From assembly GCA_947259285.1 (NCBI GenBank), contig CAMYMR010000068.1, forward strand, positions 2,164-39,401: a stretch of DNA of 37,238 nt, written 5' to 3'. The notes under the pieces are model-generated. The model ran no database searches, was not told the DNA's origin, and saw only the letters and a list, made by a program, of their open reading frames with translations. Positions 9,697 through 20,535 of this stretch are shown here, one piece after another. Every line of letters begins with the position of its first letter. Within the stretch, counting starts at the first letter, position 1. The position numbers were made by a program, and so were the translations under genes. This stretch comes from an uncultured Woeseiaceae bacterium. Its GTDB lineage: Bacteria > Pseudomonadota > Gammaproteobacteria > Steroidobacterales > Woeseiaceae.

Positions 9697-10161
9697 ATGA
9701 AAATCTGGGTAGATGCGGACGCCTGTCCGGTCGTGATCAAGGAGATCCTGTATCGGGCGGCCGAGCGGACCGCCGTGCCGTTGATCCTGGTCGCCAATCA
9801 GCCACTCCGCACCCCGAACTCGGAAGTCATCAGCACGCTGCAGGTGCCGCGCGGCTTCGACGTCGCCGACGACGAAATCGTGAAGCGCCTGGACCCCGGC
9901 GACCTGGTCATCACGAGCGACATACCGCTCGCCGCCGAGGTCATCGATAAAGGCGGTCATGCGCTGAGCCCACGTGGCGAACTGCACACCACGGAGAACA
10001 TTCGGGCTCGCCTGAACATGCGCGACTTCCTCGACACAATGCGGGCCAGCGGCGTCGACACCGGCGGTCCGCCGGCGCTCAGCCAGCGCGATCGCCAGGC
10101 GTTCGCCAATAACCTCGACCGATTTCTCACCAAGCACGCCGGGTCGCGAGGCACTTCCTAG
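9697..10161 (+). CDS. UPF0178 (DUF188) family protein, YaiI/YqxD-like
   Basis: The 154-residue protein starts [19 protein letters not shown], the diagnostic N-terminus of the UPF0178/DUF188 family, and carries the conserved [19 protein letters not shown] and [12 protein letters not shown] segments. The family has a PIN-like fold with clustered aspartates, but as far as I know its activity is undefined. Length is normal for the family. The start is the ATG at 9697, although the frame is open upstream. The TAG stop overlaps the stop of the convergent TonB receptor gene within a shared CTAG (10158-10161), so there is no room for a dedicated terminator between them. Confidence 0.93.
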   Translation: MKIWVDADACPVVIKEILYRAAERTAVPLILVANQPLRTPNSEVISTLQVPRGFDVADDEIVKRLDPGDLVITSDIPLAAEVIDKGGHALSPRGELHTTENIRARLNMRDFLDTMRASGVDTGGPPALSQRDRQAFANNLDRFLTKHAGSRGTS

Positions 10162-12263
10162 AATCGGATCGAATATTCGAGCCCGACCTGTCTCGGCTTA
10201 CTCGGCCAGGCGATGTCGGCCGGCAGGCCGATGAAGCGGGCCGCGAAGAACCACTCTATGTACTGCTCGTCGAACAGGTTGTTGACGTACAGTCGCGCCG
10301 ACCAGCGTTCGTTTTCCAGCGCGAAACTCAGATTCGTCAGGTCGTAGGCCGGCTGGGTGTCGAGGTTATCCAGCGTCCAGTAGGTCTTATCACGGTGCTC
10401 GTAGTCGAACCGGCTAACAAGGTTCATGGAGTTCCCCAGGGACTTTGTGTGCTGCATTGCGAGGTTCAGACTCCACACCGGTGCGCCGGGCACCTTTCGG
10501 CCAACTATCGCGCTAGCGGGAACGAGCACGCCCGGAACGGCTTCGTATTCCTCGATTTCGCTGTCGGTGAAGCCGAATCCGAGGTTGATTTGCAGCGCAT
10601 CCGTGGGCACGGCCGTAATTTCCAGCTCACCGCCCAGGATTTCGCTTTTGTCGACGTTTATGTTCGCCTGCGTTCCGGTCTGGTCGAACAGAAAGTATTG
10701 CTGATCGTCGTAGTCGATGCGGAACAACGATAGCCCGGCGCGCATACGGCCGTCAAAAGCGGTGCCCTTCAGCCCAGCTTCATAGCTGACGAGCGATTCC
10801 TCGTCGAAGCCCGGTGCAAAGTTGCTATCGGGCGCCAGGTTATTGAACCCGCCGGCGCGGAAACCCTTGCCGACAGTCACGTAAGCTAACAGGCCTTCGT
10901 GAAAACGGTAGGCCAGACTCGCTTTCGGTTGCAGCTCGGTAAAAGTCGCGCTTCGGCCCTGGGTCGTGTCTTTCGGTGTTTCCTCGTCGTAGCGAAAGGC
11001 CAGCGTTAATTCGAGATCGTCGGTCATGTCGTAACTCACGCTGCCAAACGCCGCGAAGTCCTCGAGCTCGAGATCCTGCGCTGCCGGCGGCACCGGGAAT
11101 CCCAGGAAGGTAGTCGCGAGTGATCGAAACCGGTCCTGGGCGAAGTAACTAACCCCGGCGACCCAGTGCAGCACGTCGTCCGAGTTGGAAGCGAGCCTGA
11201 GCTCCTGGGCAATGGTTTCCGACTCGTCGATAACGATAATGTCGATGGCCTCGACCAGCGTCTGGTCGAGATCCTGGTCATTACCGGAGTCGACATCCGT
11301 GTATGACGTGATCGACGTCAAGGTACCCCAGCCCAGGTCGTAATCAATCTTTGCGGAGGTTTCCCATGACCTCACAAACGACTCGCCGATGCGGTTGGAT
11401 TGGATCTCGTAGGTCGGGTTGCCAAACAGTATCGGTGCCGCGGGCGGTGGCAGCGGCAGGAACCCCTCGCTGCCCGGCATGAAATAGCCGGATCCGCCGT
11501 CCTGATCCAGATACTGTCCGCGGAGGTCGACCGTTAGCTTCTCCGTCGGTGTGAAAAGCACGCGCCCACGAAAAGCGGCAGACTCCTTGTAATCGACATA
11601 CTGGTTATCAAGGTAGGCATTCCGTAGCTGACCTTTGCGGTCCTGCAGTCGCAGGGAAGCGCGATACAGCGCGCCTGTCGTACCGATCGAACCCGACGCG
11701 GTCCCGGCGAAAGTGAAGTCCTCGCCCTCGGCGGCCGACACGCGCAGGCTATAGTCGGGATCGACTGTCGGCTTCTTTGTCGATACGAGGATTGCGCCGC
11801 CTATCGCATTGCGACCATACAGCGCGCCCTGCGGGCCACGCAGCACGTCGACGCTCTCGATATCAAACAACTCTTGCGTTGTGAGCAGGTTGTTCGTGGC
11901 ACTCACGCCGTCTATACGAAACGACACCGGCGGCTGGCCCGTCCCCCGATTTTGTCGCACGCCACGGATAACCAGGGTACTGACTCCGACTTCCTGATCG
12001 TCGGAAAAGCGCAGATTTGGCGTCAGTGAGGCTACGCGGTTGATGCGCTCGATTCGATAACGCTCTATCTCTTCCGGGGTAAAAGGCGTAATGGAGTCGG
12101 GTATCTCGGATAGCTTTTCTTCACGATAACGAGACGTGACGACGATTTCTTCAATAGCCGCAGTGCTTTGGGACTGTGCAAAGCACCATTCCGCAGGCAA
12201 CACAAGGGTACCCAAGGCGAGGGTAATGGCCGCAGATACTTTACAGACCGGATGGTTTGCCAA
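10158..12263 (-). CDS. TonB-dependent outer-membrane receptor
   Basis: This is a roughly 700-residue TonB-dependent receptor. A signal peptide ends near CFAQS, followed by a TonB-box-like stretch [13 protein letters not shown]. The plug domain has [20 protein letters not shown] and [22 protein letters not shown] long beta-barrel follows and ends in YSIRF with terminal phenylalanine, as outer-membrane proteins require. The plug resembles the iron-complex / pesticin-receptor-like group common in marine proteobacteria; the ligand cannot be read from sequence. I place the start at TTG 12263 because AAGGAACGG lies at good spacing before it and gives a compact signal peptide (MANHPVCK...). An ATG at 12302 adds 13 residues but has no ribosome-binding site. 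The gene is divergent from the phenol-lyase gene across a palindrome-rich region. Confidence 0.94.
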   Translation of the reverse strand: MANHPVCKVSAAITLALGTLVLPAEWCFAQSQSTAAIEEIVVTSRYREEKLSEIPDSITPFTPEEIERYRIERINRVASLTPNLRFSDDQEVGVSTLVIRGVRQNRGTGQPPVSFRIDGVSATNNLLTTQELFDIESVDVLRGPQGALYGRNAIGGAILVSTKKPTVDPDYSLRVSAAEGEDFTFAGTASGSIGTTGALYRASLRLQDRKGQLRNAYLDNQYVDYKESAAFRGRVLFTPTEKLTVDLRGQYLDQDGGSGYFMPGSEGFLPLPPPAAPILFGNPTYEIQSNRIGESFVRSWETSAKIDYDLGWGTLTSITSYTDVDSGNDQDLDQTLVEAIDIIVIDESETIAQELRLASNSDDVLHWVAGVSYFAQDRFRSLATTFLGFPVPPAAQDLELEDFAAFGSVSYDMTDDLELTLAFRYDEETPKDTTQGRSATFTELQPKASLAYRFHEGLLAYVTVGKGFRAGGFNNLAPDSNFAPGFDEESLVSYEAGLKGTAFDGRMRAGLSLFRIDYDDQQYFLFDQTGTQANINVDKSEILGGELEITAVPTDALQINLGFGFTDSEIEEYEAVPGVLVPASAIVGRKVPGAPVWSLNLAMQHTKSLGNSMNLVSRFDYEHRDKTYWTLDNLDTQPAYDLTNLSFALENERWSARLYVNNLFDEQYIEWFFAARFIGLPADIAWPSKPRQVGLEYSIRF

Positions 12264-12388
12264 GGTCCGTTCCTTTTTTTGTTGAGTTTCGCCGGTTGAC
12301 ATGACCGGACCAAGAGCGGCCCGCCGAACGGCGATTATGCCAAGTTAATGCCCGGAGGCAAACGCTCGGCGAATCAGGGCGCGGAAAC

Positions 12389-13920
<1,532 letters not shown>

Positions 13921-13922
13921 AG

Positions 13923-14327
13923 TCAGTCGAGGTCCGGCAGCCCGTGCAGCACCAGCCGGTAATAGCTGACCATACCGACTATCTTGCCGTTCTCAGCGAC
14001 CGGCGCGTGACTGATTCCAAAGCCGTCGAACAGGCGCGCACAGTAGCGGATTTCCATGTCCGGCCGAACCATGAGAACTGGCTTGGCCATGATCTCGTAG
14101 ACATTGACCCTTTCAGGAGCGCGGTTCTCCGCGATGACTTTCTTGGCGATGTCCGAAAACAGCAGCATTCCGTACTCGTCCTGCTCGTCACGTCGCTTGA
14201 CGATCAGACTGGTCGTGCCAGCCTTTTTCATGACCTTCAGCGCATTCAGGACGTCCAGGCGGCCGTCGACTTCGGTAACGCTCGTGTTCATGCAGTCACG
14301 TACCGGGCCCCAGTTACGTATAGTCAT
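13923..14327 (-). CDS. CBS-domain pair protein in the DUF1538 operon
   Basis: The 134-residue protein is almost entirely one Bateman module of two CBS motifs: VRDCMNTSVTEVDGRLDVLNA with TTSLIVKRR, and VYEIMAKPVLMVRPDMEI with FGISHAPVAENGKIVGMVSYY. CBS pairs usually bind adenine nucleotides (AMP, ATP, SAM) or c-di-AMP and regulate an associated protein. It is the last gene of a four-gene unit with two DUF1538 membrane proteins and a PII-like protein, and its ATG overlaps the upstream stop by four bases. A regulatory role on the DUF1538 transporter is a reasonable inference. The REP cluster begins right after the stop. Confidence 0.92.
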   Translation of the reverse strand: MTIRNWGPVRDCMNTSVTEVDGRLDVLNALKVMKKAGTTSLIVKRRDEQDEYGMLLFSDIAKKVIAENRAPERVNVYEIMAKPVLMVRPDMEIRYCARLFDGFGISHAPVAENGKIVGMVSYYRLVLHGLPDLD

Positions 14328-14674
14328 AGGTTTTCCTCCACTATGTCCGAAAGCTCCTGCGCCTGGTGAATGATACCGACGGCGTCCTCGACGTCGATCA
14401 TAACAGCGATGCCCGTGCCGGGTTTCTCGTCGAATTCACCAACTTCGCCGATGTGCTCGAGTATATGCCGGCTCAGGTGCTGTTCAACCAGCAACAACAG
14501 GACGTCCCGCTGCGTGGCCAGGGTCAGCCCGAAAAAGGTCTTGCTCTCCGCGATGCCCTCACCTCTTGCATTGTTGATGACGGTACAACCCGTCGCACCC
14601 GCCTCACGCGCGGCGTGCATGACGGCATCGGTCTTCGAATCCTCGACAAAAGCAACTATCAGCTTAAAATGCAT
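14324..14674 (-). CDS. PII-like (GlnB-fold) signalling protein associated with DUF1538
   Basis: The 116-residue protein starts MHFKLIVAFVEDSKTD, followed by AAREAGATGCTVINNARGEG, the first beta-alpha-beta unit of PII-fold proteins. The second half, RDVLLLLVEQHLSRHILEHI and GIAVMIDVEDAVGI, fits the repeated ferredoxin-like half. The T-loop region (about 36-55, ESKTFFGLTLATQ) lacks the classical uridylylation tyrosine context of GlnB/GlnK, so nitrogen control by GlnD is not supported. Genomic position, four bases after a DUF1538 gene and overlapping a CBS gene, suggests it senses a small molecule and controls the DUF1538 pair. The ligand is unknown. Confidence 0.88.
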   Translation of the reverse strand: MHFKLIVAFVEDSKTDAVMHAAREAGATGCTVINNARGEGIAESKTFFGLTLATQRDVLLLLVEQHLSRHILEHIGEVGEFDEKPGTGIAVMIDVEDAVGIIHQAQELSDIVEENL

Positions 14675-14678
14675 GGTC

Positions 14679-15482
14679 TTATTCCTCTAGCAATTCCTGT
14701 TCTTCTTTGGCGGATTCGCCGACCTTGTGTCGCAAGACGGCCAATTGGCCGTATGCGAGCACCGAGATTATCGGAAAAAGGCTCGCAAAAGCCACCAGTC
14801 CGAATCCGTCGAGTAGCGGGCTCCGCCCGGGCACGGCCTCGGCAAGCCCGAGGCCGAGCGCCGTGATCAGCGGCACCGTTACGGTTGATGTTGTGACGCC
14901 GCCGGAGTCGTAGGCGAGCGGCACGATCATTTTAGGCGCCATCGTCGTCTGCACGATGACAGCGAGATAGCCTACCGCCATAAAATAATGCAGCGGCAGG
15001 CCGGTGATAATACGGTAACAGCCGAGGCCGACCCCGAAGCCGACGCCGATGGCGACGGCTACCCGCAATCCCCAGACGCCGATGGCGCCACCCGATACCG
15101 TGTTCGCCTTCATCGACACGGCCATCAGCGCGGGCTCGGCCATTGTCGTACTGAATCCGATCGCGGCGGCGAACAGGTACACCCAGTAAAAATCCTGCCA
15201 CCCGAGCGCCCCCGTGACCGTCACCCTCATAGTCTCGAGAAACGTCGGGTCGGTCAGCTGTTGTGCCATCAGCCTGCCGAGGGGAAACAGTGTTTCCTCG
15301 AGCCCGACAAGAAACAGGCCCAGCCCGATCACGACAAACAAGAACCCGACCAGAATCTGCCGCGCGTTCGGCATCGGCCCGCGGATCACGAGCAGCTGGA
15401 ACGCAAACAGGAAGATGACGATTGGCAGCACGTCCAGGGCGCTGTTTGCGACAAATTCCAAGCTTCCGAGTATCAGATCCAT
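14679..15482 (-). CDS. DUF1538 membrane protein, second of the pair (UmpB-like)
   Basis: The 267-residue polytopic membrane protein has about seven or eight hydrophobic segments. The family hallmark near the C-terminus is [20 protein letters not shown], followed by [20 protein letters not shown]; the neighbouring gene has an almost identical block. The segment [20 protein letters not shown] is another shared DUF1538 feature. The start overlaps the end of the upstream DUF1538 gene by ten bases, so the two proteins are probably made in equal amounts and form a heteromer. I recall a report that paired DUF1538 proteins (UmpAB, Halomonas) act as a two-component Na+/H+ antiporter; I cannot verify it here. 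The C-terminal tail is charged and cytoplasmic-looking ([12 protein letters not shown]). Confidence 0.9.
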   Translation of the reverse strand: MDLILGSLEFVANSALDVLPIVIFLFAFQLLVIRGPMPNARQILVGFLFVVIGLGLFLVGLEETLFPLGRLMAQQLTDPTFLETMRVTVTGALGWQDFYWVYLFAAAIGFSTTMAEPALMAVSMKANTVSGGAIGVWGLRVAVAIGVGFGVGLGCYRIITGLPLHYFMAVGYLAVIVQTTMAPKMIVPLAYDSGGVTTSTVTVPLITALGLGLAEAVPGRSPLLDGFGLVAFASLFPIISVLAYGQLAVLRHKVGESAKEEQELLEE

Positions 15483-16216
15483 TGCAGTACGATGCCGTAG
15501 ATAAGGACGAACAGGATGGGTGTCAAAGACGCGAAAGCGATCAGACCGAAGCCGTCGGTCATCGGGTTGCGGCCTTTCAGCGAACTCGCCAGGCCGACGC
15601 CAAGCGCGGTTACCAGGGGTACGGTAACCGTCGAGGTCGTCACGCCGCCCGAGTCGTAGGCGACGCCGACGATCTCCTTCGGCGCCACGGTCGTGGCAAG
15701 CACGACGAGAATGTATCCAGCGATGATCATCAGCGGTAATGACCAGTTGGAAATAATGCGAAACACGCCAATCAGTATAGCGACGCCCACCGACAAAGCG
15801 ACGACGAGGCGCAGGCCCATCGCATAGCCGGCACGCCCCTCGTCGGTCGCGGCAATGACGCCGGCGTCGACGGCCACCTCGGCTGCCTCCTCGGCCACCG
15901 CCAGTAACGCCGGCTCGGCAATCGTCGTGCCAAAGCCCAGCACAAACGCGAACGCAAACAGCCAGAACAGGCTGCCCTTCTTCGCCAGGGCGTGCGCGAG
16001 GCCCTCGCCGATGGGAAACAGCGCAATACGCAATCCGAAGATGAAGAACGTAAGCCCGGCAACGACCAGCAGAGCCCCGAAAACGAGCGAGACCCAGCCA
16101 TGCACCGGCTGCCTGATGACGAAAGCCTGGAAGACGCCGATGACGATCACAATCGGCATCAGGTCACGCAGGCTGGAAAGCGCATCGTGGGCAAGTGCAA
16201 GCAGCGAATCTTTCAA
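15473..16216 (-). CDS. DUF1538 membrane protein, first of the pair (UmpA-like)
   Basis: This 247-residue polytopic membrane protein is the first gene of the DUF1538/PII/CBS unit. It carries [20 protein letters not shown] and the conserved [20 protein letters not shown] with the following [19 protein letters not shown], which matches its partner downstream. A charged, Glu/Ala-rich segment ([20 protein letters not shown]) interrupts the middle. The start is TTG at 16216, preceded by AAGGA about ten bases upstream. The paired architecture suggests a two-subunit transporter. Ion specificity is inferred only from my recollection of UmpAB. Confidence 0.9.
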   Translation of the reverse strand: MKDSLLALAHDALSSLRDLMPIVIVIGVFQAFVIRQPVHGWVSLVFGALLVVAGLTFFIFGLRIALFPIGEGLAHALAKKGSLFWLFAFAFVLGFGTTIAEPALLAVAEEAAEVAVDAGVIAATDEGRAGYAMGLRLVVALSVGVAILIGVFRIISNWSLPLMIIAGYILVVLATTVAPKEIVGVAYDSGGVTTSTVTVPLVTALGVGLASSLKGRNPMTDGFGLIAFASLTPILFVLIYGIVLQWI

Positions 16217-16287
16217 GCCAGCGGGGTCCTTTCAGATCGAGTCAGGCACGATGTTCGGCGTGCATCAATCCCAGCTATTGCGGGACG

Positions 16288-19200
16288 TCATTGTAACGAT
16301 TTGTAGGCAAAGGCGTAGTAGAGGACTGGTATAACAACGAGCGTCAGCAGGGTCGATACGAATATACCGAAGATCAGTGTCACGGCCAGCCCGTTGAATA
16401 TGGGATCGTCGAGGATGAAAAACGCACCCAGCATTGCGGCAAGCGCCGTTAGCGCGATCGGCTTGGCGCGGACGGCGCCCGCCCGAATAACGGCCTCCTG
16501 TAAGTCGGCACCCGCGTCAACTTCCTGCCGCACAAAATCGACCAGGAGTATAGAGTTACGGACGATTATTCCGGCCAGGGCGATCATGCCGATCATCGAG
16601 GTCGCGGTAAATTGCGCGCCAAGCAACGCATGCCCCGGCATGACGCCGATAACGGTCAGCGGGATTGGCGCCATGATGATGAGCGGCACCGCGTAGGAGC
16701 GGAACTGGCCAACAACCAGCAAATAGATCAGGATCAGGCCAACCGAGTAAGCGATTCCCATATCGCGAAATGTCTCGTAGGTGATTTGCCATTCGCCGTC
16801 CCATTTCAGACTGTAGTCGTAGGGATTGTCGGGCTGGCTGATGAATCGTTGCTCGAGCATCTCACCCTGCAAGGCGCCATCGCCAATACGACCGACCATG
16901 TCAAACATGCCGTACAGCGGGGAGTCGAAACGGCCGGCCATGTCGCCCGTAACGAAGACGACAGGCAACAGATCTTTGTGATAAATGGTCTGTTCCCATT
17001 CGGACCTGCGGACATTAACAATCTCGGACAGCGGCACCAGATTGCCGTCACGACCGGGAACCCGGATCATCAGCACGCTGTCCACTTCCGACTTGTCGCT
17101 TACGGGCAGTTCCAGTCGGACCGGCACCGGATATTTGCTGTAGCCATCGCGCACGAATGTGACATCTTCGCCGCTCAATGCGGTACGCAATGCCTGTGTC
17201 ACGCTTGACTGCGACACACCGAGAAGGGCTGCCCTGTTCCGGTCGACGGATACTACAAGTCGCGGTGCCGCGGCTTCGACACTGTCATCGATATCCACGA
17301 TGTCGGGCGTGTCTGCAAAGAGGCGACGCAATTCACCGGCGATCTCCTGCTGGCCAGCGTACTCCGGACCGTAAACTTCCGCGACCAATGGCGATTGCAC
17401 CGGGGGGCCGGGCGGCACTTCCACGATCTTGACCGAACCACCGAACTTTCGGCCGATTTCGTCGAGATGCGGTCTGACCGCGGTCGCAATATCGTGACTC
17501 TTGCGATCGCGGCGAGCTTTGTCGACAAGATTAACCTGAATATCGCCCACGTTGGCTCCTTCACGCAGGTAATACTGGCGCACCAGCCCGTTGAAATTGA
17601 TCGGTGCCGCCGTGCCCACATAGACCTCGTAGTCGGTGACCTCTGGCAAAGTGGCCAGATAACGCGCCATTTCGTCGAGCACACGTCCCGTCTGCTCCGA
17701 GGTTGTGCCCTCGGGCATGTCGAGTACGACCTGGAATTCCGATTTGTTGTCGAAGGGCAGCATTTTCATCACGACCGCCTGCACCAGCACCAGGCTCATG
17801 GCAAGGAAGATCGCCAAAAGCACGCCGCCCAGCAGTCGTCGCCGCGGTCGCCTGCCTTCGGCGCCGCGAAGAAAAGGTGTGACGATCTTCGTAAACAGAC
17901 GCTCGAGCCATTCGGACGACTCGTCGGTCGTCTTCTCAGCGTCGCTGTGGCGCAGTAGTTTCTGGCTGGCCCATGGCGTAATGATCAATGCCACCAGCAA
18001 TGACAACAGCATGCCGATGCTGGCATTAATCGGAATCGGGCTCATATAGGGGCCCATCAGGCCGGTAACGAATGCCATTGGCAGCAGCGCCGCGATTACC
18101 GTGAACGTCGCCAGAATGGTCGGGCCACCCACCTCGTCCACGGCGGGCGGAATCGCTTCGAGCAGCGTTCGGCCTCCCAATGTCATATGGCGATGAATGT
18201 TCTCTACGACGACGATCGCATCGTCAACCAGTATGCCGATCGAAAATATGAGCGCGAACAGCGAGACCCGGTTTATCGTGAACCCCCACGCCCAGGATGC
18301 GAACAGGGTTAGCATTAACGTAACGACGACGGCCAGGCCGACCACCGTGGCCTCACGCCAACCAAGGGACACGATGATCAGAAGAATGACCGAGATAGTT
18401 GCGAAAGCGAGCTTCTGTATGAGCTTTTTTGCTTTATCGTCGGCGGTCTTTCCGTAGTCACGGGTTACCGTGTACTGCACGCCTTCCGGGATTAGGATGC
18501 CCTGGAGCTCTGAAAATCTGTCGATGAGCTGCTGCGCCATCCGGGCCGCGTTTGTGCCAGGTTTCTTTGCAATCGCGAGCGTAACTGCAGGCGCAACGAT
18601 ACCCGGTTCGAGTCCGATATCGGAAGCAGCGGCACCGGTCCCGAAATACACATACTGCTCTGGCTGGTCCGGCCCTGCGGAAACCTCGGCAACGTCATCG
18701 AGGTAAATCGCCTTGCCGTCACTGACGCCTACGATAAGCTCCGCCACGTCATCGCTATTTGCCAAAAATTCGCCGACGGTGACCGGAACACTGCGATTTT
18801 CAGCCACGATGGCGCCGGCTTGCGAGACGACATTGCTGACCTGCAGTGCGTATCGCAAGGAATCCAGGGAAAGGCCGTACGCAGCAAGACGCTGCGGGTC
18901 AAGTTCAACATGCACGACGTTGTCGGGTCCGCCAACGGTATAAACGTCACGAGTGCCCGGGACTCGTTTGATCTCCGCTTCGATGGAGTGCGCGATGCGC
19001 TGCAATTCATGCGCGCCGCGTTGTTCATCCTCGGTCCAGAGCGTCACCGTCACGGTCGGCACGTCGTCGATGCCTTTGGGCTGTATCAACGGTTGCAGCA
19101 CACCGCTTCCCGGCGGCTGCCAGTCCTGGTTCGAGTAAACGGCGTTGTAAAGCCGCACGATCGCTGCCGTACGATCCTGTCCCACCTCGAACTGAATGGT

Positions 19201-19500
19201 CAATACCGCCATGCCGGGCCTGGACACCGAATAGGTGTGCTTGACCCCCTCTATTTCGGCCAGCACCTGCTCCATCGGCACGGCGACGACGTTTTCGACT
19301 TCGACCGCGCTCGCGCCAGGAAAAGGCACGAAGATATTTGCGAAAGTCACATTTATCTGCGGCTCTTCTTCGCGCGGCGTCACAATAATTGCGAACAGGC
19401 CCATCAAGAGCCCGGTCAATGCCAACAGCGGCGTAATCTTGGAATCCTGAAATTTCCTGGCCAGCGATCCCGAAAAGCCAAGCTCTCGCGACACCGTCAC
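16288..19500 (-). CDS. RND-family efflux transporter inner-membrane pump
   Basis: The 1070-residue protein is a full-length AcrB-type RND pump: one N-terminal helix (about 24-42), a large periplasmic porter domain, a central helix bundle containing SIGILVDDAIVVVENIHRHM, a second periplasmic domain, and final helices with IIVRNSILLVDFVRQEV. The paired aspartates of the proton relay in TM4 (VDDAIVVVEN) are present. The substrate is likely drugs or other hydrophobic compounds (HAE class) rather than metals, but this is not provable here. Translation starts at GTG 19500, directly abutting the TAA of the fusion-protein gene. It is the last gene of the TolC-MFP-RND operon. Confidence 0.95.
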   Translation of the reverse strand: MTVSRELGFSGSLARKFQDSKITPLLALTGLLMGLFAIIVTPREEEPQINVTFANIFVPFPGASAVEVENVVAVPMEQVLAEIEGVKHTYSVSRPGMAVLTIQFEVGQDRTAAIVRLYNAVYSNQDWQPPGSGVLQPLIQPKGIDDVPTVTVTLWTEDEQRGAHELQRIAHSIEAEIKRVPGTRDVYTVGGPDNVVHVELDPQRLAAYGLSLDSLRYALQVSNVVSQAGAIVAENRSVPVTVGEFLANSDDVAELIVGVSDGKAIYLDDVAEVSAGPDQPEQYVYFGTGAAASDIGLEPGIVAPAVTLAIAKKPGTNAARMAQQLIDRFSELQGILIPEGVQYTVTRDYGKTADDKAKKLIQKLAFATISVILLIIVSLGWREATVVGLAVVVTLMLTLFASWAWGFTINRVSLFALIFSIGILVDDAIVVVENIHRHMTLGGRTLLEAIPPAVDEVGGPTILATFTVIAALLPMAFVTGLMGPYMSPIPINASIGMLLSLLVALIITPWASQKLLRHSDAEKTTDESSEWLERLFTKIVTPFLRGAEGRRPRRRLLGGVLLAIFLAMSLVLVQAVVMKMLPFDNKSEFQVVLDMPEGTTSEQTGRVLDEMARYLATLPEVTDYEVYVGTAAPINFNGLVRQYYLREGANVGDIQVNLVDKARRDRKSHDIATAVRPHLDEIGRKFGGSVKIVEVPPGPPVQSPLVAEVYGPEYAGQQEIAGELRRLFADTPDIVDIDDSVEAAAPRLVVSVDRNRAALLGVSQSSVTQALRTALSGEDVTFVRDGYSKYPVPVRLELPVSDKSEVDSVLMIRVPGRDGNLVPLSEIVNVRRSEWEQTIYHKDLLPVVFVTGDMAGRFDSPLYGMFDMVGRIGDGALQGEMLEQRFISQPDNPYDYSLKWDGEWQITYETFRDMGIAYSVGLILIYLLVVGQFRSYAVPLIIMAPIPLTVIGVMPGHALLGAQFTATSMIGMIALAGIIVRNSILLVDFVRQEVDAGADLQEAVIRAGAVRAKPIALTALAAMLGAFFILDDPIFNGLAVTLIFGIFVSTLLTLVVIPVLYYAFAYKSLQ

Positions 19501-20535
19501 TTACTTCGCTCCTGACTGTTCTTTCAGGAATATGCCGGCCTTCACCGGATCCGTGGCAACAGACTCGCCCGCGGCAAGACCGGCCAGCACCTCGATCGAA
19601 TCGCCGTAACGACGACCCAGACGCACCTGTCGAAGCACCACCTGATCACCCGTGGCGACATAAACGGCGCTCAGCTCACTGCGACGAACTACAGCAGCTG
19701 ACGGGATCAGAAGTCGTTTGGTCTCGCCGACAACGAAGCCTACTTTTGCGATCATCCCGGGGTACAGGGTCGCGCTGCCTTCCGGAAGTTCGACGCGCAC
19801 CCGAAACGTATTGGCTGTCGGATCCGCAACCGGGAAGAATGTCAGCCCCTTGGCGGTAATCCGTTCTTCGTCGATGTAGACGAACGCTTTTCCGATCGTT
19901 CGGATGGCGTGAAACATGCCTTGTGGCACATCGACATTGACGCGCAAAGACTGCAGCGACAAACCGGTGATCAGCGGCTGGCCCGGGGACACGAGTTCGC
20001 CCATTTCGACGTGACGTTTCGCAACGATGCCTGCATAAGGGGCGCGAACCACCGTGTATTCCAACTGCTCTTTGGCGGTTGCAACGCCGGAACGCGCGGC
20101 GGTCAGCCGCGCCATTGCAGCATCTCGATTGGCTTTCGCCTGCTCAAAACGCGCTTTTGATACAGTACCGTTTTCGAACATGTTGGAGACGCGCTCAAAC
20201 TCCTGCTCGGCTTCGGCATAGCGCGCCTGGCCTTCCTCGAGGCTGGCCTCGGCACGCGTTAGCGCCGCGCGTTGCTCGGTGTCCGTGAAACGCATGATGA
20301 CTTTGCCTGCATCCACAAAGTCGTTAACGTCAAAGGGGAGTTCCGCAATCCGCCCGGACGTCTGCGCAGAAACCGTTGCCTGGTTGACCGCTTCTATTCG
20401 GCCATCCCAGATTCGCTCGCGCGGCGCGGTCTCGTAGTCGACCTCAACAGTCGGGAACGGCAGCGCGGCGTTGACCACGACAGCGGACGCCAACCACAGC
20501 ATGACAATGCTTATCGACTTTTTGCACGGGTTCAT
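19501..20535 (-). CDS. RND efflux periplasmic adaptor (membrane fusion protein)
   Basis: The 344-residue protein begins with an N-terminal signal (MLWLASAVVVNAA). The order is typical for adaptors: a split lipoyl/barrel-sandwich half with ATVSAQTSGRIAELPFDVND, an alpha-helical hairpin (about 90-160, rich in Glu, Ala, Arg), the returning lipoyl half TVVRAPYAGIVAKRHVEMGE, a beta-barrel, and a membrane-proximal domain ending GIFLKEQSGAK. It bridges the RND pump and the TolC-like channel. There is no lipobox, so it may be anchored by an uncleaved N-terminal helix or be soluble. Its ATG overlaps the stop of the TolC gene by four bases and its stop abuts the RND start. Confidence 0.94.
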   Translation of the reverse strand: MNPCKKSISIVMLWLASAVVVNAALPFPTVEVDYETAPRERIWDGRIEAVNQATVSAQTSGRIAELPFDVNDFVDAGKVIMRFTDTEQRAALTRAEASLEEGQARYAEAEQEFERVSNMFENGTVSKARFEQAKANRDAAMARLTAARSGVATAKEQLEYTVVRAPYAGIVAKRHVEMGELVSPGQPLITGLSLQSLRVNVDVPQGMFHAIRTIGKAFVYIDEERITAKGLTFFPVADPTANTFRVRVELPEGSATLYPGMIAKVGFVVGETKRLLIPSAAVVRRSELSAVYVATGDQVVLRQVRLGRRYGDSIEVLAGLAAGESVATDPVKAGIFLKEQSGAK

